From Streptomyces coeruleorubidus (GTDB lineage: Bacteria; Actinomycetota; Actinomycetes; Streptomycetales; Streptomycetaceae): 64,000 nt of DNA. The stretch lies in contig NZ_CP118527.1 of NCBI RefSeq assembly GCF_028885415.1, forward strand, positions 682,001 through 746,000, written 5' to 3'. The number at the start of each line of letters is the position of its first letter. Within the stretch, counting starts at the first letter, position 1. This document shows, in pieces, positions 35,640 to 42,860 of this stretch. The notes under the pieces were generated by a model. That model did no database searches, was not told where the DNA came from, and saw nothing but the letters and a program-made list of their open reading frames with translations. The position numbers and the translations under genes were made by a program.

Positions 35640-36410
35640 TTACTCAAACAGGTGCCGGTGGGCTTGGCTCCATGCCAACTTGTCTTCGAGGTCCTGCAGG
35701 TAACCATCGGCCGCCCAGCTTGCCTGGGGTTCGTGCCCGGCATCGGCCAGCCGGCGTACTCGTTCGGCGTTTTCCCGCTGCTCGCGGATGACGGCGTCGA
35801 CGATGTCGGCGGTGGAGGGGAGGCCGTAGGCGGTGCAGAACCGTTGCAGGCGTCGACGGCGGTCGGGCGGTTGCGGATAGCGGAGCCAACGGGTGCACTC
35901 GGTGTCGTCCCTGAACGGTGCCACGTACTGCAGTGCGTAGGCGATGTCGTGCAGGCGTGCTGCCGGGCGAGCGAAGTCGAAGTCGATGAGGCCCACCGGC
36001 TGCTGCCCCTGCCAGACCACGTTCCATGGGCCGAAATCGCCGTGGCAGATCACCGCACGGTCAGCGGACTCCGTCGCGTCGACGGCCCAGGCGGCATTGT
36101 CGGGCGGGGTGAAACCCGCGGTTGCGTCGTGGTACTCGCGCAGCAGCCGGGCGAAGGCGGTCAAGCCGTCGTCTTCCACGACTTTGGCCCATCTCAGCGG
36201 CCCCGACTCTCCCTCGATGTAGCTGAGGACCTCGCGGCCTTCCTCGTCGATCCCCAGGGCCCGCGGAGCGTAGGGGAAGCCCACTGCTTCGAGATGGCGC
36301 AGGAGTGCGTGCGCCGTCTCCGTCCAGGGCTGGACGGGTCGGCGGACGGTGTCGCCGATCCGCACGACCTGCCGGTGAGCGTGGTCCTGCAGCACGTCCT
36401 CGTTCGTCAC
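35640..36410 (-). CDS. phosphotransferase family (APH-fold) protein, intact
   Basis: This is a 256-residue protein with an aminoglycoside-phosphotransferase/choline-kinase fold. The catalytic loop is AVICHGDFGPWNVVW and the metal-binding motif VGLIDFDFARPAARLHDIAY. The N-terminal lobe carries GDTVRRPVQPWTETAHALLR rather than a P-loop. The substrate is unknown; homologues are annotated as aminoglycoside kinases without proof. It lies inside the 1.4-kb segment that splits GH172, next to an IS21 fragment, so it is probably cargo of the rearrangement. Confidence 0.87.
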   Translation of the reverse strand: MTNEDVLQDHAHRQVVRIGDTVRRPVQPWTETAHALLRHLEAVGFPYAPRALGIDEEGREVLSYIEGESGPLRWAKVVEDDGLTAFARLLREYHDATAGFTPPDNAAWAVDATESADRAVICHGDFGPWNVVWQGQQPVGLIDFDFARPAARLHDIAYALQYVAPFRDDTECTRWLRYPQPPDRRRRLQRFCTAYGLPSTADIVDAVIREQRENAERVRRLADAGHEPQASWAADGYLQDLEDKLAWSQAHRHLFE

Positions 36411-36488
36411 CCGCAGAGGCTATCCACCGCACTGGCAGCGCGACATGTGGATTATGGGGAACCGTTCGTCGCGGGTGCTTCGGCCTGC

Positions 36489-36838
36489 TCACTTGGTCCT
36501 GTTGGTCTTGTTGGCTTTGGTGCGGGCCAGGCGGTAGGACTCGGTGCCGGTCTCGATGAGAGTGGCGTTGAAGGTGAGCCGGTCCACGATCGCCGCGCAG
36601 AGCCGCGGGTCGGTGAAGGCCTTGGACCAGCCCGTGAAAGCCTCGTTGGAGGTGATCGCAATGCTGTTCTTCTCCTCGCGCTCAGTGAGAACCCGGAAGA
36701 GCATCTCGGCGCCGCGGCGGTCGAGTTCGAGGTAGCCGAGTTCGTCGATTTCCAGAAGGTCGACACGTCCGTAGCGGGCGATGGTCTTGCCGAGTTGTTT
36801 GTCGTCAGCGGCCTCGACGAGCTCGTTCACCAGGCTGG
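36489..36838 (-). pseudogene. IS21-family IstB-like ATPase, C-terminal fragment
   Basis: About 115 codons encode the C-terminal half of an IstB/DnaC-like helper ATPase: VDLLEIDELGYLELDRRGAE (Walker B region), AITSNEAFTGWSKAFTDPRL, CAAIVDRLTFNATLIETGTE. The Walker A half is absent: the frame runs into the GH172 3' fragment at about 36842. No istA transposase is present. It marks an insertion-sequence-driven rearrangement. Confidence 0.85.
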
Positions 36839-36841
36839 CTG

Positions 36842-37066
36842 AACGTCGCCCTAGCCACCGGTGAGGACAACTACGTGCTCCTCGACACCGAGGGCAAGGG
36901 TCACTACGTCGGCTGCAACCTCTCCGTCCACCACCGGCAGGGCAGCTGGTGGGGCGAGGGCAACGACATGATCTGGATCGACGACGACTTCCAGGCCGAC
37001 GGCTCGACCAGCTGGCCGCCCTCGCTGCACGGCACGGGCACCGAGGACTACTTCGAGTCCCCCGCC
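36842..37066 (+). pseudogene. GH172 (DUF2961) enzyme, 3' fragment
   Basis: The plus-strand reading from NVALATGEDNYVLLDTEGKG through HYVGCNLSVHHRQGSWWGEG-NDMIWIDDD to LHGTGTEDYFES is the conserved core of GH172, with acidic residues (GEGNDMIWIDDD, GTEDYF) that contribute to its active site. It begins at the same TGE point (CACCGGTGAGG, 36856-36866) where the 5' fragment ends. It stops at about 37066, where minus-strand GH32 coding sequence begins. The protein is therefore split in two and also cut at the 3' end. Confidence 0.8.
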
Positions 37067-38144
37067 GGCGCGAGGGCTATGGGCATGTCCCGCCAGTGCA
37101 CCATGTCGGTGCTGACGGCGTGGCCCCAGTGGATCTGGCCCCAGAACGGGCCGAGCGGATCGTGCTGGTAGAAGATGTGGTACTTGCCCTTGAAGTACAC
37201 GGGCGCGTGCGGCTCGTTCATCCAGTGCCAGGGCGGCAGCATGTGGAACTGGGGACGGTGCCGGTCGCCGTCGAAGCGGGACCGGTTCAAAGCCAGGTCC
37301 GGGCGGGGCACGCGGTGGCCCGGCAGCGCGGCGAGTATCTCGGCGTGCTCCCGCTGGGCGATGGTGTCGTCCAGGGTGCCGGGGCGGATGACGAGGCTGT
37401 CCATCAGGTTCATGTACATGTTGGCGTGGAACTCGCCGTTGAGCAGGGTGGGCCGGTTGTGCCGGCCGATCAGCAGCAACTCGCCGGAGGCCAGTCGGGG
37501 GCCTTGTCGGGGGTGGTGGCGGTGCCGATGAGGCGGCCGTCGCGGTAGAGGCGCAGCTGGTGTGCGGCCGGGTCGTAGCCGGCGGCGACGTGGGTCCATC
37601 GGCCCCTGGAGGCCGCCTGGTCCGGGGCTCCCTTGACCTCGATCAGGTCGGTGCCGAAGCCGAGTTGGAAGACGATCTGGCCGAAGCGGCGCAGGCCGAG
37701 CAGGAAGCCGGTCCTGGCGTCCGGGTTGTGCTGGTTGACCAGGGCCTGGGGCTTGCCGTCGATGCCGTGCTCGTAGGCGTAGGGGGCGATCCACGCGTCG
37801 ATGGTCAGGCCCTGGGCGGGGTCCAGCCTGCCGGGGCCCTTGGCGGTGACGACGGTGGAGTAGCCGTCGAAGTACAGCGCCCGGCCGCGCACTCCGCACC
37901 GCCGGACGGGGTCGCTGTCCGGCTTGTAGCGGGCGTCTGCGAAGACGTAGTCGATGGGGTCTGCGGAGCCCGAGACCGCCTCACGGGCGACCGTGCCGCC
38001 GCGCTCGTCGAAGTCCCAGCGCGCGGTGGGACTTTGGGGACCGCGTCGGCTCTCAGCGGCGGCGGAAGCGGAAGCGAACGAGAGCGGTACGACGGCCCCG
38101 CCGATGGCGGCGGACACGACGGTGAGGGCTGTTCTTCTCCTCAT
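37066..38144 (-). pseudogene. secreted LamG-GH32 fructanase-like enzyme, truncated and frameshifted
   Basis: A signal peptide (MRRRTALTVVSAAIGGAVV, cut near ASA) leads into a laminin-G/ConA-like sugar-binding domain (ARWDFDERGG to LRLYRDGRLIGTATTP) and then a GH32 catalytic start. One extra G/C at the G5 run 37497-37501 joins DKAP to RLASGELLLIGRHNR. The nucleophile region reads HWMNEPHAPVYFKGKYHIFY: Glu replaces the usual Asp of WMNDPNG. The gene is cut at about 37066, after TDMVHWRDMPIALAP, where GH172 sequence begins, so most of the catalytic domain is gone. It is divergent from lacI, with AAATCGG operators between. The start follows AGGAG. Confidence 0.82.
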
Positions 38145-38185
38145 GGGCGGGCTCCTGGGTGGCGCGGCAGGTCTGACGCTCTGCC

Positions 38186-38388
38186 AAATCGGTTTAGGCG
38201 AGCTGGCTCGGCATCGTTCGCGCCCCGCTCCCGCTAACGCAAGAGCTAATGCATGCCGTTTTACCTGGGAGCTACAAGACAGGCGGACAAATCGGCATAT
38301 ATCTTCCCCGTTTCTTATTCGAGATGTCTGCGGTGTTGACATCCGGACACGGGCGCATCAATCTCTTCGCAACTTGCTAATCCGATTT
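38186..38388. promoter_or_regulatory. divergent fructan promoter region with LacI operator motifs
   Basis: The motif AAATCGG occurs at 38186-38192 (extended form AAATCGGTTTAG, with the CG-centred symmetry of LacI-family operators), at 38289-38295, and in reverse at 38382-38388 (CTAATCCGATTT at 38377-38388). TTGACA (38336-38341), a 17-bp spacer and CAATCT (38359-38364) form a plausible promoter for lacI, with the third motif just downstream of its start point. This stretch (38145-38409) has no gene and is AT-richer than its flanks. Confidence 0.65.
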
Positions 38389-38409
38389 AACAACGGAGCT
38401 GAGCGGCAG

Positions 38410-39444
38410 ATGTCTGAACGTCGTGTGACCATGGCCGATGTCGCCCGCCATGCGGGCGTCTCGCCGACGACCGCGTCGTTCGCCCTGTCCGGTCGCACCG
38501 ACATGCGCATCTCCGACGCCTCCCGCCAGAAGGTGCTGGACGCCGCGAAGGAGCTGGGTTACCGCCCCAACGTCACCGCGCGAAGCCTGCGGACGAAGTC
38601 GACGCAGACCATCGGGTTCGTCTCGGACCGGATCACCACGACGCCGTTCGCGGGCGAGGTGATCCGCGGCGCGATGGAGGCCGCCCGGGAACGGGACAAC
38701 CTGCTGTTCATCACTGAGGCGGGCGGCGATCGCGACGCCGAGTCGTCGCTGGTCCACGCGCTGCTGGACCGCCAGGTCGACGCGGTCATCTACGCGTCCA
38801 TGTTCACCCGGTACGTCACTCCGCCCAAAGAGCTCTTCGGGCGCCGCGTGGTCCTGCTGAACTGCCTCGCCCCCGGCTTCGACGCCCCGTCCGTCGTCCC
38901 CGACGAACTGGAGGCCGGCCGGGACGCGGCCCGCGCCCTGCTCGCGGCCGGCCACACCGAGGGCATCTGGGCGATCGGCGGCCACCAGGCCGTCCCGGCC
39001 ACGCCCGAGGGGATCATCGCCGGCAACGAGCGCATGCGGGGCCTGGAGGAGATTCTGCGGGAGGGCGGCGCACGCCTGGACGGCGTCATCGAATGCGACT
39101 GGAACACGCCGGACGGCTACCGGGAGGTCTCCGCGCTGCTCGCGGCGGGTCACCGTCCCCGGGCGCTGGTGTGCCTGGCCGACCGGGTGTCCCTCGGCGC
39201 CTACCAGGCACTCGGCGAGGCAGGTCTGTCCGTGCCCGGCGACGTGTCGGTGGTCTCCTTCGACGACCAGGACATCGCCTCCGTACTGCGCCCGGCGCTC
39301 ACCACGCTGAAGCTGCCGCACTACCGACTGGGTCGACTCGCCGTGGAGCTGATTCTCCGCAGAGGGCCGCTCGAAGCAGTCGTCCACCGCGTGCCCATGC
39401 CGCTGCGGGAACGTGCCTCCATCGGCGCCCCCGCCAGGGGCTGA
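38410..39444 (+). CDS. LacI-family repressor of the fructan operon
   Basis: This is a 344-residue LacI/GalR regulator. HTH: VTMADVARHAGVSPTTASFALSG (about residues 6-28), hinge helix region YRPNVTARSLRTKSTQTIGF, then a periplasmic-binding-like sugar domain ending PVPGDVSVVSFDDQDIA-like (here SVPGDVSVVSFDDQDIASVL). It lies between a LamG-GH32 gene and an ABC transporter-GH32 operon, so fructose oligomers or sucrose are the probable inducers. CG-centred AAATCGG motifs upstream are the expected operators, giving autoregulation. Confidence 0.9.
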   Translation: MSERRVTMADVARHAGVSPTTASFALSGRTDMRISDASRQKVLDAAKELGYRPNVTARSLRTKSTQTIGFVSDRITTTPFAGEVIRGAMEAARERDNLLFITEAGGDRDAESSLVHALLDRQVDAVIYASMFTRYVTPPKELFGRRVVLLNCLAPGFDAPSVVPDELEAGRDAARALLAAGHTEGIWAIGGHQAVPATPEGIIAGNERMRGLEEILREGGARLDGVIECDWNTPDGYREVSALLAAGHRPRALVCLADRVSLGAYQALGEAGLSVPGDVSVVSFDDQDIASVLRPALTTLKLPHYRLGRLAVELILRRGPLEAVVHRVPMPLRERASIGAPARG

Positions 39445-39466
39445 CACCGGGCACCCGAAGACGGTT

Positions 39467-39506
39467 GTCCCGCCGCCAGGAGTTCCGAACCTCCGGGCGG
39501 CGGGAC
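39467..39506 (+). terminator. hairpin between lacI and the ABC binding-protein gene
   Basis: GTCCCGCCGCC (39467-39477) and GGCGGCGGGAC (39496-39506) form a perfect 11-bp stem with an 18-nt loop. No T-run follows. It could terminate lacI transcription or limit read-through into the transporter genes. Confidence 0.5.
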
Positions 39507-39588
39507 GACCACCAAGAACAGCGACCGACGCAACCGGTCGCCAAGGCGGGTCCGGCAAGACCCGTCTCAGTGAGATGGAGGAACCCTC

Positions 39589-40893
39589 GTGGTGTTCAGA
39601 ACCAGGCGCCTCGCTGGTGCGAGTGTAGCCGTCGCGGCCGCGACCGCGCTGGTCGCCGGATGCGCGACCGGCAGCGGCGGCAGCACGTCCGGAGCCGACG
39701 GCAACACGCTGACCCTGTGGACGCACAACGCCGGAAACTCTGCCGAGCTGGACGTCGTCAAGAAGATCATCAAGGACTTCAACGGCTCCCAGAGCAAGTA
39801 CAAGGTCAAGCTCCAGGCGTTCCCGCAGAGCGACTACAACAACTCCGTCGTCGCCGCCGCCTCGGCCCGCAAGCTGCCGTGCCTGCTCGACGTGGACGGG
39901 CCCAACGTGCCGAGCTGGGCCTGGGGCGGCTACCTCGCCCCGATCGACGTCTCCGGCAGCGAGGTCCCGCTGTCCGACCAGCTGCCCAGCACCGTCGGCC
40001 GCTACAAGGACAAGGTCTACGGCTTCGGCTTCTACGACGTGTCCCTGGCCTTCTTCGCCCGCAAGTCGGTGCTGAACGAGTACGACATCCGCATCCCCAC
40101 CATGGACAAGCCGTGGACGAGGACCGAGTTCGACGCGGCACTCGCCAAGCTGAAGAAGAGCGGGAAGTTCAAGTACCCGCTGGAGATGGGCACCGGCGGC
40201 ACCGGTGAGTGGTGGTCGTACGCGTACTCCCCGCAGCTGCAGAGTTTCGGCGGTGACCTGGTCAACCGCGACGGCTACAAGACTGCCTCCGGCACCCTCG
40301 ACGGCAAGAAGGCCGCGGAATGGGCTACCTGGTTCCGATCGCTGGTGGCCAAGGGCTACATGTCCAAGAAGTCCGGTGCCGACCCCAACAAGGACTTCCT
40401 CGCCGGCAAGAGCGCCATCCAGTGGGACGGCAGCTGGAACGCCACCAAGAACGCCGACAAGCTCGGCGACGACCTGGCGATCATCCCGCCGGTCGACTTC
40501 GGCAACGGTCCCAAGATCGGCGGCGCCTCCTGGCAGTGGGCGATGAGCTCCACCTGCTCCAACAAGGACGGCGCGCAGGCGTGGCTGAAGTTCTCCCGCC
40601 AGACCAAGTACTTCGTCGACTACGCCAAGGCGACCGGCACTCTCCCGGGCACCGAGGCCGCCGCCAAGCAGATCGACGGCTACCAGCCGGGCGGAAAGTA
40701 CAACGTGCTCGTCCAGTTCGCGCGCAAGTACGCGGAGGTACGCCCGGTGACCCCGGCCTACCCCTACATCTCCACCGAGTTCGAGAAGGCGGCCCAGGAC
40801 ATCCTGTCCGGCGCCGATCCCAAGAACGCTCTGGGCCAGGCCGCGAAGGACATCGACAACAACCTGAAGACGAACAACTACAACGCCGGCTGA
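39589..40893 (+). CDS. ABC transporter sugar-binding lipoprotein (CUT1 family)
   Basis: This is a 434-residue extracellular solute-binding lipoprotein of family 1. The signal has lipobox ALVAGC and a Ser/Gly-rich linker. The binding fold includes LTLWTHNAGNSAELDVVKKI and FLAGKSAIQWDGSWNATKNA. Tandem GTG codons start at 39589 behind GGAGG. It supplies fructan oligomers or sucrose to the two permeases that follow. A perfect 16-bp hairpin separates it from the permeases, a common way to keep binding protein in excess. No ATPase gene is present; Streptomyces CUT1 systems commonly use a shared MsiK ATPase. Confidence 0.92.
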   Translation: MVFRTRRLAGASVAVAAATALVAGCATGSGGSTSGADGNTLTLWTHNAGNSAELDVVKKIIKDFNGSQSKYKVKLQAFPQSDYNNSVVAAASARKLPCLLDVDGPNVPSWAWGGYLAPIDVSGSEVPLSDQLPSTVGRYKDKVYGFGFYDVSLAFFARKSVLNEYDIRIPTMDKPWTRTEFDAALAKLKKSGKFKYPLEMGTGGTGEWWSYAYSPQLQSFGGDLVNRDGYKTASGTLDGKKAAEWATWFRSLVAKGYMSKKSGADPNKDFLAGKSAIQWDGSWNATKNADKLGDDLAIIPPVDFGNGPKIGGASWQWAMSSTCSNKDGAQAWLKFSRQTKYFVDYAKATGTLPGTEAAAKQIDGYQPGGKYNVLVQFARKYAEVRPVTPAYPYISTEFEKAAQDILSGADPKNALGQAAKDIDNNLKTNNYNAG

Positions 40894-40900
40894 CCCTGCT

Positions 40901-40953
40901 CCGGTCCGGTTCGGGCCCCGACCGCGCCTCCTCGCGCGCCCGAACCGGACCGG
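40901..40953 (+). promoter_or_regulatory. long intercistronic hairpin after the binding-protein gene
   Basis: CCGGTCCGGTTCGGGC (40901-40916) and its exact complement (40938-40953) form a 16-bp stem with a 21-nt loop. It begins 7 nt after the binding-protein stop and ends 18 nt before the permease start. It probably stabilizes the upstream message or partially terminates transcription. Confidence 0.7.
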
Positions 40954-40971
40954 CTCCCCCCTGGAGCTACC

Positions 40972-41907
40972 GTGACCACCATGATCGCAGCCCTTGAGCG
41001 GCTGCGTCCGGTCCGGCGAACCCGAACGACCAACGCACGCCGCCGTGAGAGCCTGACCGCCGTCGGCATGGCCACCCCGGCCGTCGTGCTGCTGATCGTC
41101 TTCCTCGTCGTACCGGTCGCCCTCGCCTTCGCCCTGGCATTCACCGACGCGAGGCTCATCTCGCCCACCCCGGCCCGCTTCGTGGGCCTTCGCAACTTCA
41201 CCCAGCTCTTCGAAGACCCGGTCTTCTACAAGTCCCTGCGCAACACCGCCTACTTCGCCGCAGTCGTCGTCCCGCTCCAGGCCGGGCTCGCCCTGGTGCT
41301 GGCGCTGCTGGTCAACGCGAGGGTGCGTGGCGTCAACTTCTTCCGCACCGTCTACTTCCTGCCGGTCGTCACCTCGATGGTCGTCGTGTCCCTCCTGTGG
41401 ACCTTCCTCTACCGGCAGGACGGCCTGGTCAATCACGTCATCTCGGCGCTCACCCTCGGACATGTCGACGGCCCGGACTGGCTGGGTAACCCGGACACCG
41501 CCATGCCCGCCATCATCCTGATGTCGGTGTGGCAGGGCGTCGGCTTCCACATGATCATCTGGCTGGCCGGTCTCCAGACCATCCCCGCCGAGCTGTACGA
41601 GGCCGCCGACCTGGACGGGGCCACCCGCTGGCACCGCTTCCGCCACGTCACCTGGCCAGGACTGCGCGCCACCCGCACCTTTGTGCTGGTCACCATCACC
41701 ATCGCGGCGTTCAGCCTCTTCACCCAGATCAGGGTGATGACGCAGGGCGGCCCTCTCGACTCCACCACCACGGTCGTCTACCAGGCCGTGCGCACCGGCT
41801 ACGACCAGCAGCAGACCGCGTACGCCGCGGCGATCTCGCTGATCTTCTTCGTCCTCGTGCTCACCGTGTCCCTCGTCCAGCGTTTCCTGACTCGGGAGAA
41901 GGACTGA
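40972..41907 (+). CDS. CUT1 ABC sugar permease (MalF-like)
   Basis: This is a 311-residue permease with six hydrophobic helices. The EAA loop reads IPAELYEAADLDGATRWHRF followed by HVTWPGLRATRTF, the standard ATPase contact of binding-protein-dependent permeases. GTG at 40972 follows CTGGAGC. It pairs with the next gene, which starts one base past its stop. Confidence 0.92.
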   Translation: MTTMIAALERLRPVRRTRTTNARRRESLTAVGMATPAVVLLIVFLVVPVALAFALAFTDARLISPTPARFVGLRNFTQLFEDPVFYKSLRNTAYFAAVVVPLQAGLALVLALLVNARVRGVNFFRTVYFLPVVTSMVVVSLLWTFLYRQDGLVNHVISALTLGHVDGPDWLGNPDTAMPAIILMSVWQGVGFHMIIWLAGLQTIPAELYEAADLDGATRWHRFRHVTWPGLRATRTFVLVTITIAAFSLFTQIRVMTQGGPLDSTTTVVYQAVRTGYDQQQTAYAAAISLIFFVLVLTVSLVQRFLTREKD

Positions 41908-41908
41908 C

Positions 41909-42781
41909 ATGACCTCCGTCCTCAAGCACCTCGGCGGTCACGTCGGCCGTGTCGTCCTGGCCCTGGTCTTCGCGCTCCCGCTGGTCTTCATGCTGGTCTC
42001 GTCGTTCAAGCCGGACGACCAGATCTTCGGCGACCTGGGCTCGCTGCGCGCCTTCCTGCCGGTCGGAGCCCTGTCGCTGGACAACTACACGGCCGTGTTC
42101 GAGCGAGTCCCGGCGGCACAATTCCTGCTGAACTCCGTACTGATCTCCTCGATCACCGTCGTGCTCGGCATCATCGTCAACAGCATGGCTGCCTTCGCCC
42201 TGTCCCGGATGCGCTGGCCCGGCCGCAAGCTCGTCCTCACCGGCATCATCGCCACCCTCATCGTGCCGTTCGAGACCTTCGCCCTGCCGCTGGTGTGGTG
42301 GGTCAACCAACTGCCGCTGCTCCGCGTCAACGGCTTCCACCTGGAGTGGACCACCGGCTGGATGGACACCTACCAGGTCCAGATCGTGCCGTTCATCGCC
42401 AACGCCTTCTCGATCTTCTTCTTCCACCAGTACTTCCAGAGCATCCCCAAGGAGATCGACGAGGCGGCGATCGTGGACGGCGCCGGCTGGTTCACCATCT
42501 ACCGGCGCATCGTCATGCCCCTGTCCGGACCGGCCGTCGCCACCGTCGCCATCCTCACCTTCCTGCCCGCCTGGAACTCCTACCTGTGGCCGCTCATGGT
42601 CGTGCAGAGCGAGAACCTGCGGCCGGTGATGGTGGGCATCTCCTACTTCTTCCAACTCAACGTGGGCTGGGGCCAGATCATGGCCTACTCCTCCATGATC
42701 ACCGTGCCGATCCTCGCCCTGTTCGTGGCGTTCCAGCGGTCGTTCGTGAACAGCATCGCGTCGACGGGCGTGAAGGGCTGA
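41909..42781 (+). CDS. CUT1 ABC sugar permease (MalG-like)
   Basis: This is a 290-residue permease with six TM helices and the EAA loop SIPKEIDEAAIVDGAGWFTI, then RRIVMPLSGPAVATVAI. The conserved MalG-type start region LPLVFMLVSSFKPDDQIF is present. The ribosome site GGGAGAAGGA lies in the end of the preceding gene. It forms the membrane channel with the upstream permease for import of the GH32 substrate. Confidence 0.92.
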   Translation: MTSVLKHLGGHVGRVVLALVFALPLVFMLVSSFKPDDQIFGDLGSLRAFLPVGALSLDNYTAVFERVPAAQFLLNSVLISSITVVLGIIVNSMAAFALSRMRWPGRKLVLTGIIATLIVPFETFALPLVWWVNQLPLLRVNGFHLEWTTGWMDTYQVQIVPFIANAFSIFFFHQYFQSIPKEIDEAAIVDGAGWFTIYRRIVMPLSGPAVATVAILTFLPAWNSYLWPLMVVQSENLRPVMVGISYFFQLNVGWGQIMAYSSMITVPILALFVAFQRSFVNSIASTGVKG

Positions 42782-42860
42782 ACCCGCGCCCGCGCAACGC
42801 ACCGCGTTTCTCCACCCCTCTTCTTCCCCCGTGCTTCGCGCACCCCGAGAAAGGCCCCGT

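Noticed and set aside
35456..36866. Reading the 11-bp CACCGGTGAGG pair as a simple IS target-site duplication
   Set aside because: Bases outside the repeat encode the same protein position with different residues, and IS21 normally makes shorter duplications. Recombination between homologues fits better.
38377..41925. Minus-strand open reading frame of about 1,180 codons
   Set aside because: It is antisense to lacI, the binding-protein gene and the first permease, which all have clear domain motifs. Its Gly/Val/Arg/Asp-rich text is the usual shadow of high-GC genes.
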